Positions 1-8,415 of a DNA stretch of 64,000 bases are shown piece by piece; positions within the stretch are counted from its first letter, which is position 1; each line of letters starts with the position of its first letter. The stretch comes from STD1-80 sp043802745 (GTDB lineage Bacteria > Patescibacteriota > Minisyncoccia > Minisyncoccales > CG1-02-41-26), in contig JAZDKU010000015.1 in NCBI GenBank assembly GCA_043802745.1, positions 3,491 through 67,490 on the forward strand. The letters run 5' to 3'. The translations under genes and the position numbers were made by a program. The notes under the pieces were generated by a model. It was not told where the DNA came from and searched no databases. It saw nothing but the letters and a program-made list of their open reading frames with translations.

Positions 1-471
1 TTTTCTAACTGCAAAATTAGTTCCAGCTAAATTCCAGCCATTGCTTAGAAATTTATCCAAACAATTAAAGGCGCGAATAGAAGAAAGAAACCCCATTCTT
101 ATAAGAAAAGGCCCGGATGATAAATTATAAAGCCCACCAAAAGCGGCTAAGTTTTTATCTTCTTCAAACTCTGTTGCTATGGTCGAAAGCCAATTTTCTG
201 GCACAATAGTGTCAGCGTCAGTGTAAGCAATAATCTCACCTAAAGAAGCAACGGCTCCGGCTTGACGCGCCGAGCCAGTCCCTCTTTTTGGTTCAAAAAC
301 AACTTTTACTCCTGCTTGTTTGGCAATTTGGCTGGTTTTGTCAGTACTATTATTATCAACAACAATTATTTCAAAATCGCCTTTAAAATCTTGCTTTTTA
401 AGCGAAGTTAAACAAGCAGGCAAATAATCTTCCTCATTGTAAGCTGGCACAACAACTGAAATTTTCATCAT
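1..471 (-). CDS. Family 2 glycosyltransferase, N-terminal part (runs off the left edge)
   Basis: The first 157 codons of a GT-A fold glycosyltransferase are visible; the rest lies outside the window. It opens with ISVVVPAYNEED, the nucleotide-binding start of GT2 enzymes, then IIVVDNNSTDKT. The metal-binding DxD-type motif appears as YTDADTIVP. GT2 enzymes move a sugar from an activated nucleotide- or lipid-linked donor to a glycan or lipid at the inner membrane face; the substrate cannot be told from this part. Two adjacent ATGs (469-471 and 466-468) could both serve as start. It follows the glutamine synthetase stop by about 6 bp, so it is probably the last visible gene of that operon. Confidence 0.85.
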   Translation of the reverse strand, partial: MMKISVVVPAYNEEDYLPACLTSLKKQDFKGDFEIIVVDNNSTDKTSQIAKQAGVKVVFEPKRGTGSARQAGAVASLGEIIAYTDADTIVPENWLSTIATEFEEDKNLAAFGGLYNLSSGPFLIRMGFLSSIRAFNCLDKFLSNGWNLAGTNFAVRK

Positions 472-477
472 CCTGTA

Positions 478-1557
478 TTATACCTTATTTTCTGGCATTT
501 TGATAATGTCATTGGGCCAGCCGTATTCAGTCGGGTCAAAACCTTGCCCACAAATCGTATCAATAAGAGCTACTGACACTTGATAAGGGTCAAAATTTGC
601 AGCAGGTCGCCTATCTTCTAAATAGCCTTTGCCTTTGTTATTTGTTTCCATGGGAATACGGATAGAAGCGCCTCGGTCAGACACGCCATAGCGAAATTCG
701 TAAATACTGCAAGTTTCATGCTTGCCAGTTAAGCGCTTGTCATTATCAGCGCCATAAACCTGAATATGCTGATTATGAAATTTTTTTAATTTTTCACAAG
801 CCTCTAAAATAATTTTAATGCCTCCCTCCTCACGCATAGCTTTGGTAGAAAAATTAGTGTGCCCGCCTGTGCCATTCCAGTCTCCGGCCATAGGTTTTGG
901 GTCAAGCTTGGCATACATTTCAAAATCCTCCCCATGCCTATATAAAATCCAGCGAGCTAGCCATAATTGGTCAGAAGATTCAAGTGGATTTAATGGGCCC
1001 ACTTGAAACTCCCACTGAGCTGGCATAACTTCAGCGTTAATACCGCAAATAGCCAGGCCAGCTTTTAAGCAATCTTTCAAATGGGCTTCCACTAATTTTC
1101 GGCCATAAACCTCATCACAACCAACCCCGCAATAATAACGGCCCTGGGGGTGAGGAAACCCCTGGGAAGGCCAGCCAACTGGCCAGTCTTTGCGATAAAG
1201 CGTATACTCTTGCTCAAAGCCAAAAATTGGCTCTTGCACTTTATGCTTTTCATAAAGCTCAACCAATTTTGAGCGGGTATTGGTTTTATGAGGCGTGCCA
1301 TCAGGATTTAAAACCTCGCACATTACCAAAATATTATTTTCACCCCGAATTGGGTCAGGTATATAATAAACTGGCTTTAAGATGCAATCGCTAAAGTGGC
1401 CTTGGGCCTGCTCGGTTGAAGAACCATCAAACCCCCACAAAGGCAAGTCAGCTAAAGATAAAACCGGACCGTCAACAATTTTTGTTTTTGAACGAAGTTT
1501 GGCGGTTGGCTTTTTACCGTCCATCCAAATGTACTCAGCCATTATTTTGTTTGTCAT
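478..1557 (-). CDS. Glutamine synthetase, eukaryote-type (GSII)
   Basis: Makes glutamine from glutamate, ammonia and ATP in the cytoplasm. The 359-aa length and motifs fit the GSII/eukaryotic family rather than bacterial GSI (about 450-470 aa). Visible are the beta-grasp segment with LPLWGFDGSSTEQA, then FGFEQEYTL (metal-binding Glu), INAEVMPAQWEFQVGP, the ATP-site block GDWNGTGGHTNFST and the closing RRPAANFDPY with the catalytic-loop Arg. GSII enzymes lack the Tyr adenylylation control of GSI, and no GlnE/GlnB partner is seen here. The start overlaps the P-type ATPase stop by 4 bp (ATGA), implying translational coupling. A GSII gene in a bacterium of this kind suggests old transfer. It is the only clear amino-acid biosynthesis gene in the window. 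Confidence 0.95.
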   Translation of the reverse strand: MTNKIMAEYIWMDGKKPTAKLRSKTKIVDGPVLSLADLPLWGFDGSSTEQAQGHFSDCILKPVYYIPDPIRGENNILVMCEVLNPDGTPHKTNTRSKLVELYEKHKVQEPIFGFEQEYTLYRKDWPVGWPSQGFPHPQGRYYCGVGCDEVYGRKLVEAHLKDCLKAGLAICGINAEVMPAQWEFQVGPLNPLESSDQLWLARWILYRHGEDFEMYAKLDPKPMAGDWNGTGGHTNFSTKAMREEGGIKIILEACEKLKKFHNQHIQVYGADNDKRLTGKHETCSIYEFRYGVSDRGASIRIPMETNNKGKGYLEDRRPAANFDPYQVSVALIDTICGQGFDPTEYGWPNDIIKMPENKV

Positions 1558-4094
1558 AAAGATAATTTTAGTTTATTTTTAAATAATTTCAACGCTTCAA
1601 ACCAAATTAAACTTGCGAATACAGCTAAAATCACAAAAAGATAATCTTTTAAATGTAAGTAAGTTAAATGGAAAATATTAGAAAGAAATGGGATATATAA
1701 CACAGATAACATAGCAAGAAAAGTGCCACCCAAAACAACATACAAAGTTTTGTTTTTAGATGAAATAATCTGGATAATATTTTTATTCCACGATAGATTT
1801 ACAACAATAAGCATTATGTTTGACAGCACCAAAGATACAAACGCCAAAGAGCGAGCCTCAACTTCGGGCCTACCCGACTTAACAGCAAAGAAAAATACTA
1901 AAAACACAGCAACCAATATTCCCAACCCCTGTGCTATGCTTATAAGCACAGTTTTGCGATTAAATATGGGCTGATGAATGCCCCTTGGTGGCCTGCTCAT
2001 AATTTTTTTATCTTCTTTTTCTGCTTCAAAAACAGTTGAACAAGCAGGATCAATAATCAATTCCAAAAAGGCTACATGAATGGGCATTAAAACCACTGGA
2101 AAACCAAAAGCCAGCGGAAGTAGAGACATCCCAGCGATTGGCACATGAACAGCCAAGATATATCCCATGGCTCTTTTTAAATTATCATATATTCTTCTGC
2201 CCAAACGCACTGCCACAACAATTGAAGAAAAATTATCATCCAGCAAAACCAATGAAGAAGCCTCTCTGGCCACATCTGTGCCCCGCTCGCCCATAGCAAT
2301 TCCTATATGAGCGGCTTTTAGGGCAGGGGCGTCATTAACCCCATCGCCTGTCATAGCCACAACCTCGCCATTAGCCTTTAGCGCATTAACGATTAATAAT
2401 TTTTGTTCTGGCGCCACTCTAGCAAATATATTATTTGTTTTTATTTTTTCTTTTAATTCATCGCCACTCATTTTTTCTAATTCATCGCCACTTATATAAT
2501 TGTCTGTATCTTTTATGCCTATTTCTTTAGCAATAAACTGGGCTGTTCCAGAATAATCCCCAGTTATAACAATCACCCTCATTCCAGCGTTATATGCCTC
2601 TTTTACCGAAGCAAAAGCATCCGCTCTTGGGGGATCAATAAACCCAAAGAGCCCGGCAAACTCAAAATTTAAATCGTGCTGATTTTTTGGTGGCTCGCCA
2701 GCTGAAAAATTTGCCCTAGCTCCCGCTAATATTCGCAAGCCATTTTGAGACATTTCTTTAACTATTTTTAAAGTTTCTGATTTTTCTTTTTCGCTTGCAT
2801 GGCACAATTTTAAAATTGCTTCTGGAGCACCTTTCGAAGCAATAACAAAATTATTTTCTGATAGTTGCCAAACTTGGGAAAAAGCTAGCAAGTCCTTTGA
2901 TAAAGGATACTCTTTTATTAATTTCCAGCCACTAATCGAGCACTGGCTGTCTTTTAAATGCAGGCCTTCTGCTCTGTGAAGCTCTTTTTCAATTGGGTCA
3001 AAGGGATCTTTTTGGCTTGCTAAAAAACCTACTTCTAAAAGATTGCTGAATTCCTCTGATAATTTGCTATTTTGAGCAAGCTCATCCACATCTAAAAAAG
3101 AACCTTGCGCGTGCAAACTAACAAGTTGCATTTTATTTAGCGTTAAAGTTCCAGTTTTGTCAGCGCAAAGAACAGTGGCGGCTCCCAAAGTTTCAATAAC
3201 TGCCGAGCGCCTGGCTAAAACTTTTCTTTTGGAAATACGCCATGCCCCTAAAGTTAAAAATATCAAAAGCACCAGTGGAAATTCCTCAGGCAAAACTGCC
3301 ATACCAAGCGTTAAGCCTGCTAAAAATCCCTGGACGATACTCCCCCTTGATAGAATATAAATTAACACCACTAAAAGACAAAGAAAAAGAACTATTATGG
3401 CCACATAGCGCACTATTCTGGCCGTTTCTTTATGTAAAAGCGTGTCTTCATCTTTTATTGTTTCTATGCTTTTACCAATTTTTCCCATTTCTGTATTTAT
3501 TCCAACTGAAAAGACTTTAACGACCCCTCGGCCACTCACCACCAGCGAGCCAGAGTACACAAACGGCAAATCATCTCCCCCTGGCCTTTGGTGTTCAAGT
3601 TTTCCGTCCCATGGTATTTTTCTTACTGGCATTGACTCCCCGGTAAGAAGCGACTCATCTATTAAAAGATTTTCGCAAGACAAAACAACTGCGTCTGCTG
3701 GAACTCTATCGCCTTCACGAATAATAACAATGTCATTCCTAACCACCTCTCGCCCGGGAACCCTTATTTGCTGGCCATCTCTTATTACCAATGCTCGGGG
3801 GCTTGATAAATGCTTTAAGGCATCAAGCGTTTTTTCAGTTTTTCGGCTTTGATAAAAAGTAATGCCAATAATGACAAACACGCAAAATAAAAGCACCAGA
3901 GCATCTCTTGGCTCGCCCATAAAAAGATACACTGCTCCACAGCCAACCAATAATAAAAGCATGGGCTCTGAAAGAACCCTAACCAGCATAAAAAACCAGC
4001 TCTGTTTTTTTTGCGATGGCAACTCGTTGTAACCATCTAATAGCAGAGCTTTTTTTGCCTCCTCCCCCGAGAGACCTGCGATTTGCTTATCCAT
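1554..4094 (-). CDS. P-type cation-transporting ATPase (P2-like)
   Basis: Membrane pump that moves cations at the cost of ATP through a phospho-aspartate intermediate. In 846 aa the order is classic: actuator motif TGES (151-154), the M4 ion-site motif PEEFP (269-273, where Ca2+ pumps have PEGLP), phosphorylation motif DKTGT (312-316), nucleotide-binding KGAPE (421-425), hinge TGDGVNDAP (from 582) and about ten hydrophobic spans, with a C-terminal bundle from about residue 640. The glutamate of the M4 motif is kept, which fits Ca2+ or a related divalent cation, but PEEFP is also common in uncharacterised bacterial members, so the ion is open. It overlaps the upstream Nudix gene by 8 bp and glutamine synthetase by 4 bp, so all three are likely cotranscribed. 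Confidence 0.92.
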   Translation of the reverse strand: MDKQIAGLSGEEAKKALLLDGYNELPSQKKQSWFFMLVRVLSEPMLLLLVGCGAVYLFMGEPRDALVLLFCVFVIIGITFYQSRKTEKTLDALKHLSSPRALVIRDGQQIRVPGREVVRNDIVIIREGDRVPADAVVLSCENLLIDESLLTGESMPVRKIPWDGKLEHQRPGGDDLPFVYSGSLVVSGRGVVKVFSVGINTEMGKIGKSIETIKDEDTLLHKETARIVRYVAIIVLFLCLLVVLIYILSRGSIVQGFLAGLTLGMAVLPEEFPLVLLIFLTLGAWRISKRKVLARRSAVIETLGAATVLCADKTGTLTLNKMQLVSLHAQGSFLDVDELAQNSKLSEEFSNLLEVGFLASQKDPFDPIEKELHRAEGLHLKDSQCSISGWKLIKEYPLSKDLLAFSQVWQLSENNFVIASKGAPEAILKLCHASEKEKSETLKIVKEMSQNGLRILAGARANFSAGEPPKNQHDLNFEFAGLFGFIDPPRADAFASVKEAYNAGMRVIVITGDYSGTAQFIAKEIGIKDTDNYISGDELEKMSGDELKEKIKTNNIFARVAPEQKLLIVNALKANGEVVAMTGDGVNDAPALKAAHIGIAMGERGTDVAREASSLVLLDDNFSSIVVAVRLGRRIYDNLKRAMGYILAVHVPIAGMSLLPLAFGFPVVLMPIHVAFLELIIDPACSTVFEAEKEDKKIMSRPPRGIHQPIFNRKTVLISIAQGLGILVAVFLVFFFAVKSGRPEVEARSLAFVSLVLSNIMLIVVNLSWNKNIIQIISSKNKTLYVVLGGTFLAMLSVLYIPFLSNIFHLTYLHLKDYLFVILAVFASLIWFEALKLFKNKLKLSL

Positions 4095-4533
4095 AAACCT
4101 TATCCTTTAAGTAATTGTCTAAAATTTCAGCGCTTGGAAAAAACAATTTTTCTGGCAAGCTGGTTAGCTCAAACCATTGCCATTCTGTTATTTCATCTGG
4201 CTCCATTACTTTTGCCTCGCCTTGAAAATCTTGGCATAAAAATCCAAGGGTGACAAAATGGGCGTCTTCCACTCTATCGTTGGCAATACTGATAAATTTT
4301 AATGTGTCTTGATTTATAATAATGCTGGTTTCTTCTTCGGTTTCTCTAGCCACAGATTGCTCAAAACTTTCTCCAAAATGCATTTTGCCTCCAGGCATTG
4401 TCCATGTGCCTTCCCCGTGCAATTCCGAGTCTGCTTTAGCGGCATCCTCGTGCCTCTTGCCCAAAAGCACTTTATTATTTTTTAAAATAAACACCCCGAA
4501 CCCCACCCCCACTTTTTTATTTTGTTGCTCCAT
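4087..4533 (-). CDS. Nudix hydrolase
   Basis: Nudix enzymes cleave nucleoside diphosphates linked to another moiety and often clean oxidised or damaged nucleotides. This 148-aa protein has the Nudix box around residues 47-70: GGKMHFGESFEQSVA followed by RETEEETSI. The catalytic Glu residues of REXXEE are present, but the usual Gly near the end of the box is Ser. Substrate is unknown. It is one of three Nudix genes within about 4 kb on this strand (with 4538-4951 and 7819-8226). It overlaps the ATPase start by 8 bp and lies 4 bp downstream of the next Nudix gene. Confidence 0.9.
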   Translation of the reverse strand: MEQQNKKVGVGFGVFILKNNKVLLGKRHEDAAKADSELHGEGTWTMPGGKMHFGESFEQSVARETEEETSIIINQDTLKFISIANDRVEDAHFVTLGFLCQDFQGEAKVMEPDEITEWQWFELTSLPEKLFFPSAEILDNYLKDKVYG

Positions 4534-4537
4534 ATGT

Positions 4538-4951
4538 TTAAAATAATTTAAAAGAATTATTATTTAAAATTTCTCTAAAATAAGAACATAAATCTTCCAT
4601 GCCCCCTAACTCATCTATTGAAAGCCACTTAAATTCTGTGTTCTCGTTTTTATCTAGTTCAACTTGACCATCAATTGTCCCAGCATACGTTAAACGCACT
4701 ATATGCTTACCCGAAACCCTAAAAATATCCTGCGCTCCAATTAATTTTGGGATTTCTATTAAGTCAAGCTGGGTTTCCTCTTTTACCTCCCTTTTTAAGT
4801 TTTCAAATAAGCTTGTGCCTGGCTCAATGCGACCACCCACAATGTCCCAAACACCCGAAGCATTTGGATACTTTTCCTTGGAGCGCTTTACTGCTAAATA
4901 TTTCCCGTCTTTATTCTTTAATAAAATTTTAACGCCTACTTGTAATTCCAT
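4538..4951 (-). CDS. Nudix hydrolase
   Basis: 137-aa Nudix-fold protein; the core VWDIVGGRIEPGTSLFENL leads into REVKEETQLDL. The REXXEE metal-binding glutamates are intact, but the first conserved Glu of the box (GX5E) is replaced by Thr (GRIEPGT), and the Gly after REXXEE is Gln. Activity is therefore plausible, with altered metal or substrate geometry. The N-terminus (LQVGVKILLKNKDGKYLAVKRS) is typical of MutT/NudF-like enzymes. It sits between a methyltransferase (5 bp upstream) and another Nudix gene (4 bp downstream) in a tight co-directional cluster. Substrate cannot be inferred. Confidence 0.88.
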   Translation of the reverse strand: MELQVGVKILLKNKDGKYLAVKRSKEKYPNASGVWDIVGGRIEPGTSLFENLKREVKEETQLDLIEIPKLIGAQDIFRVSGKHIVRLTYAGTIDGQVELDKNENTEFKWLSIDELGGMEDLCSYFREILNNNSFKLF

Positions 4952-4955
4952 AATT

Positions 4956-5732
4956 TTATTTTACACAATGAAATATTAAGCCAACTGGGTAGTCTAATTT
5001 TTCAGAAAATCTTGGCGCAGCTTTTAACAAAGCCTTTGTTATTTCTGGCTCAAGGACTTTTTTCACCACAAAACCGCTTACGGTTAGCTGGTTAAAATAA
5101 TCTGAAAAAGTTTTTTGAAAATGATCCACCTCAAAGGTTTTTTTATATTTTTCAGCCAACTCTGGCCTAGCTTTGTTATCAACGCCCATAACATATTTTA
5201 CATGGCCTCGATAAAAATAATTTTTTAATCCTTTAAATTTTTTTGGCTCAACTCCTATCTGCTCTTGGGCAAAAGCAAACAAATTCCAAGATGGATGCAC
5301 TATAGCAAAAGTGAAAATGCCTTTCTTTTTTAAAACTCGAAATGCTTCTTGGATTGGTGTTCTAATATTCGCAACTTCATTTAGCATCATTACAGAATAA
5401 ATAATATCAATAGAATTAGAATTTACCCTCCACTTTCTTGTTGCGTTTTGTTCTAAAAAAGTTATTCTTTTGTCAGAGCATTTCTCTTTAGCATAATTCA
5501 AATTATACTCCGATATGTCCATTAAAATAACTTTTTTAGGCTTTTGGTTAAGAAATTTTTTAGCCAAATAGCCATTGCCACAGCCAAGCTCCAAAACAAC
5601 CTTATTTTCTAAGCTTCCGATAAGCTTAAACATAGCTGGGTCCAAAGCAAACCTTTTATAAACCTCGCCCGAGTCCCCAGCCCTATCATTCCAATATTCT
5701 GCAAACTCCTTATTTTGATAAATCGATTTCAT
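4956..5732 (-). CDS. SAM-dependent class I methyltransferase
   Basis: 258-aa Rossmann-fold methyltransferase. Motif I is VVLELGCGNGYLAKKF (about residues 44-59), followed by the acidic end of beta-2 in VILMDIS and the post-motif IIYSVMMLNEV. The C-terminal part (FKGLKNYFYRG, KTFEVDHFQKTFSDYFNQL) resembles small-molecule or ubiquinone/menaquinone-type methyltransferases, but no substrate signature is clear. It may methylate a lipid, glycan or nucleotide product. It lies 3 bp downstream of the HAD gene and 4 bp upstream of a Nudix gene, so it belongs to the same transcript. Confidence 0.85.
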   Translation of the reverse strand: MKSIYQNKEFAEYWNDRAGDSGEVYKRFALDPAMFKLIGSLENKVVLELGCGNGYLAKKFLNQKPKKVILMDISEYNLNYAKEKCSDKRITFLEQNATRKWRVNSNSIDIIYSVMMLNEVANIRTPIQEAFRVLKKKGIFTFAIVHPSWNLFAFAQEQIGVEPKKFKGLKNYFYRGHVKYVMGVDNKARPELAEKYKKTFEVDHFQKTFSDYFNQLTVSGFVVKKVLEPEITKALLKAAPRFSEKLDYPVGLIFHCVK

Positions 5733-5735
5733 ATT

Positions 5736-6593
5736 TTATAACTGAAAATAATTAAAAATGTCTAATATGCCGTTTTCGTCAATATCGCGACCAATACAAG
5801 ATTTTTCTTTGCCCTTAGTTAAAACTTTATTTTTTAATGCCAAAGAAGCATTGCCCATTGCCCCGCCATAACCGCACAACTCGATAAACCCCCAGTCCAG
5901 AGGGCTGTCTCCACAACCCAAAATATTCTCCAGGTTAATTCCCAGACCGTCGCTAATATCCAAAGCCCCCTGTTTTTTATCAACTCCCTTGGCTGTTATT
6001 ATAGCAAATTGCCAAGGCAAGGCTGAGGGGTGAATCGACCACTGCAAGCTTATAGAAAACATGAAAGGAAGTAAAACTTTCTCTACCTTGGCCTTGGCTC
6101 CTTCATTGGGAACAATAGGCATAATTTTGGTAATTTCGGAGGAGAAAACTTCTTCGGCTAAAGAAACGACTATCCGAGGCTCTCTTTTCAAAACTTCTAA
6201 ATGTTTTGAAAAGATATTCTGGTCCAAGCGATCTTTCTGAACTAAATATGTTTCGCCATCGTAAAATTCTGTATAAATATGTTGTTCTAAAAGAGCTTGA
6301 ATAACTTGAATGGCTATCTGGGTATCAATTAAATACTTGCGAAAAACATACTTACTTTTAGGATTAAAAATAAAAGCGCCCCCTTCGCTAATATGAATAT
6401 TGTCTAAATTTGCTTCGTTAATGATTTTTTCTATAGCAAAATATGGCTTGGCTGTGCACAAGCTAATTGGCGTGCCATTATTCCTAATCCTCCTTAAGGC
6501 CATTATTACCTCTGGATGCGGATCTGGAAAGTTAAAACCCTCCTTAGCCCCCACCAAAACCCCGTCAACATCTAAAATTAAAGCTTTTATCAT
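5736..6593 (-). CDS. HAD-superfamily hydrolase, Cof/subclass IIB-like
   Basis: Phosphatase-like enzyme of 285 aa. Motif I is LILDVDGVLVG (Asp nucleophile and Asp acid/base about residues 8 and 10), motif II is ISLCTAKP, and motif IV is GCGDSPLDWGFIELCGYGGAMGNA near residue 230. A C2-type cap lies between motifs II and III, as in Cof-like sugar or nucleotide phosphatases and phosphomannomutase-like proteins. The likely lysine of motif III is in the region IITAKGVDKKQGA. The substrate is probably a sugar phosphate, by family only. Spacing to the downstream methyltransferase is 3 bp. Confidence 0.85.
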   Translation of the reverse strand: MIKALILDVDGVLVGAKEGFNFPDPHPEVIMALRRIRNNGTPISLCTAKPYFAIEKIINEANLDNIHISEGGAFIFNPKSKYVFRKYLIDTQIAIQVIQALLEQHIYTEFYDGETYLVQKDRLDQNIFSKHLEVLKREPRIVVSLAEEVFSSEITKIMPIVPNEGAKAKVEKVLLPFMFSISLQWSIHPSALPWQFAIITAKGVDKKQGALDISDGLGINLENILGCGDSPLDWGFIELCGYGGAMGNASLALKNKVLTKGKEKSCIGRDIDENGILDIFNYFQL

Positions 6594-6621
6594 AAATAAG
6601 ATTAAATATTTGTGAGCCTAT

Positions 6622-7068
6622 CTATTTACTAACAACAATGCAAGAGTTGTTTTTAAATTTATTTATTTCAGCACAAGCTTCAGCGCTATTATCATAATGC
6701 AAATCAATATTATTCTTTTTTATTTCTCTTACTTTATATTCACCTTCTTTCTGCCAAAACTTCTTCCTAAAAATAACTTCGTCGTAATAATCAATATTAT
6801 TTCTCTTTAAAAAATAATAGATTATCTTAGCACACCTTTGGTTAGTATAGGTTAAAATAATAATTTTATTTCCCTCTATCCTTGACCGCTTCATTAGCTC
6901 TATTACCTTCTCATTTCTCTTACAAAAAAACGTATAAGTAAAAATGAACGTTTTAAAATTACTTAGAAAACAGAAAATGATGTAAAAAAACTTTTTTTTA
7001 ATCATCTTTCCACCGGTCTTAAAAACAATAATAGTATCGTGCAAATCAAAGCTAATTATTTTGGCCAT
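6622..7068 (-). CDS. Small HAD-like protein with an altered active-site motif
   Basis: 148-aa protein with a HAD-type layout: motif I FDLHDT (residues 7-12), motif II IIILTYTNQR, a basic middle section and motif IV-like DLHYDNSAEACAE. In canonical HAD enzymes motif I reads DxD; here the second Asp, which acts as general acid/base, is His. The nucleophile Asp is kept. Catalysis may be impaired or altered, so it could be a phosphatase with unusual chemistry or a non-enzymatic relative. A hydrophobic insert (about residues 24-50) could be a cap. It is markedly more AT-rich than its neighbours and lies 28 bp upstream of the other HAD gene. Confidence 0.6.
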   Translation of the reverse strand: MAKIISFDLHDTIIVFKTGGKMIKKKFFYIIFCFLSNFKTFIFTYTFFCKRNEKVIELMKRSRIEGNKIIILTYTNQRCAKIIYYFLKRNNIDYYDEVIFRKKFWQKEGEYKVREIKKNNIDLHYDNSAEACAEINKFKNNSCIVVSK

Positions 7069-7083
7069 AAAATTATTAACGCT

Positions 7084-7401
7084 TTAAGCTAGCTCTAAAA
7101 TAACTACGGAAATTATGCCAACAACAATGCCCGCTATCTGCATGGGGGATAAAGTTTCTTTGAAATAAAGCCAACTGGCAAAAGAAAGAAAAATTACATT
7201 AAAAATAACAATAATCACCGAGGCCACCACAATATTTTTAAATTTAAAGCTCTGGGCTAAAAAAGTTAGCCCGACCAAATAAGTAGCAAGCCCAATAAAA
7301 TAAAAAAGATAGCCGTTGGTGCTTACCCATTTTTTCATCAAAATATCCCCAATGGTTAAAATAAGCCCGCCAATTAGTAAAAGCACAATTGCAATGCTCA
7401 T
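7084..7401 (-). CDS. Small DMT/EamA-like membrane transporter subunit
   Basis: 105 aa, four predicted membrane helices (about residues 2-22, 30-50, 57-80 and 85-104), the size of small multidrug resistance (SMR) or half-length EamA proteins. The segment ASWLYFKETLSPMQIAGIVVGIISVVIL is typical of the last two helices of the DMT superfamily. Such proteins act as antiparallel dimers. Substrate is unknown. The SMR active-site Glu in helix 1 is not visible, so an EamA-like half transporter is more likely than a drug exporter. It lies between the HAD-like gene and a hypothetical gene, all on the same strand. Confidence 0.75.
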   Translation of the reverse strand: MSIAIVLLLIGGLILTIGDILMKKWVSTNGYLFYFIGLATYLVGLTFLAQSFKFKNIVVASVIIVIFNVIFLSFASWLYFKETLSPMQIAGIVVGIISVVILELA

Positions 7402-7424
7402 ATGTTTTTAAAAATTTATCTTTG

Positions 7425-7832
7425 TCATTCTTTGATAAAGGGAGAAAAATCTAGTTGGTATTCGGGTATGCCAAGCGAAAGCCCGTAGCTTTTTGCTTGG
7501 TTGTACTGCTCTTTGCTTGCTCTGTCTATATAAAAAACTTTATCACGAAAAACGATGTAGTGGTGAGTGTCGTTTTTAAAATCCGCATACCACGAACCCT
7601 CGTGGCTATAATCAAGCGATTTGCTAATTTTTTCAGCAACTTCTTTTGCTTTGTCCTCTGAAATTTCCACCTTATGGAGCGTCCACTGCAAAAGCCAAGG
7701 AGTTTTATGTTTCTCCACAACCTGCTCAACCTTAGTGCTTAAAATTTTTACATCCAAAAGCACGCTTTTATCCTCCAAACTTTCCTCAATAATTGTCCCT
7801 TGGTAGTTCATAGGTTTTTTAAAATTTTTCAA
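7425..7832 (-). CDS. Conserved-looking hypothetical protein
   Basis: I do not recognise this 135-aa protein. It is hydrophilic with no signal peptide or membrane span. Features are a beta-rich N-terminus (NYQGTIIEES), an amphipathic helix around DKAKEVAEKISKSLDY, and an aromatic stretch GSWYADFKNDTHHYIVFRDKVFYIDRAS. The paired histidines and acidic residues do not match a metal site I know. Its last codons lie 23 bp before the small transporter, and its start overlaps the 3' end of the third Nudix gene by 14 bp, which supports a real, cotranscribed gene. Confidence 0.6.
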   Translation of the reverse strand: MKNFKKPMNYQGTIIEESLEDKSVLLDVKILSTKVEQVVEKHKTPWLLQWTLHKVEISEDKAKEVAEKISKSLDYSHEGSWYADFKNDTHHYIVFRDKVFYIDRASKEQYNQAKSYGLSLGIPEYQLDFSPFIKE

Positions 7833-8226
7833 GCGCTTCTATTGCTCCAATAATCCAACTGGTTCTTAGCTTATCTTTCATGGAATAAATCTCTTCTTTT
7901 GTAAACCACCCAACATCAAGTAACTCATCTTTAGGAAAATTTAACTCACCCCCGATTATTTTTGCTTCAAAAGCGTGCCTAACTGACTCTTTAATGCTGT
8001 CCTGCCAAATTCCGATTTTTCTAACTAACTCAACATCATACCCTGTTTCTTCCTTACCCTCTCTAATAGCTGCCTCCTCAATAGTTTCGCCAACATCAAC
8101 TTTGCCAGCCGGCCAATTCCAAAGACCGTACTGTGAGGGCATACTTTCTTGCACTAATAAATATTTATCGTCTTGTTTAATTACAACCCCAGCAGCAACA
8201 TATGTTTTCACAAATTCTTTTTCCAT
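7819..8226 (-). CDS. Nudix hydrolase
   Basis: About 135 aa from the ATG at 8226 (MEKEFVKTY). The reading frame stays open further upstream, but that part reads straight through the tRNA-Ser gene and cannot be protein. The Nudix box is complete: WPAGKVDVGETIEEAAI then REGKEETGYDV, with every consensus residue in place, unlike the two Nudix genes at 4087 and 4538. The sequence YLLVQESMPSQYGLWNWPAGKV resembles ADP-ribose/NADH or 8-oxo-dGTP type hydrolases; the substrate is undetermined. It starts 24 bp downstream of the tRNA-Ser gene, so it may share that transcript. Confidence 0.9.
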   Translation of the reverse strand: MEKEFVKTYVAAGVVIKQDDKYLLVQESMPSQYGLWNWPAGKVDVGETIEEAAIREGKEETGYDVELVRKIGIWQDSIKESVRHAFEAKIIGGELNFPKDELLDVGWFTKEEIYSMKDKLRTSWIIGAIEALEKF

Positions 8227-8249
8227 ATAGCTACTTATAAATTTCTGTG

Positions 8250-8335
8250 CGGAGAGGGGGAGATTCGAACTCCCGGTGCCTTGCGACACACACGCTTTCC
8301 AAGCGTGCGCACTAGACCAACTATGCGACCTCTCC
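8250..8335 (-). tRNA. tRNA-Ser (anticodon GGA)
   Basis: 86-nt type II tRNA on the minus strand. The 7-bp acceptor stem is GGAGAGG with CCTCTCC and the discriminator base is G. The anticodon arm CACGC-TTGGAAA-GCGTG gives anticodon GGA, which reads UCC/UCU. A long variable arm follows, as expected for serine. The T-arm carries the TTCGAAT loop between GGGAG and CTCCC. CCA is not encoded. The gene lies between htpX and a Nudix gene. Confidence 0.95.
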
Positions 8336-8375
8336 ATTTATCCAAATACTACTTTAAATTTTTAGGCCGCGCAAG

Positions 8376-8404
8376 TCCCACTAGAAACAGAGTTTCTAAC
8401 GGGA
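8376..8404. repeat. Short imperfect inverted repeat with GTTTCTAACGGG arm
   Basis: Arms TCCCACTAGAAAC and GTTTCTAACGGGA face each other across a 3-nt loop, with two mismatches. The right arm matches the arm of the 101-bp element beside the tmRNA (48387-48487: GTTTCTAACGGGG), so the two appear to be the same repeat family. It lies between tRNA-Ser and the 3' end of htpX and may also act as a weak terminator. Confidence 0.6.
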
Positions 8405-8415
8405 TTCGTTCTGAC

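Noticed and set aside
8227..8337. In-frame extension of the third Nudix gene upstream to 8337
   Set aside because: It translates the tRNA-Ser gene; the ATG at 8226 is a normal start.
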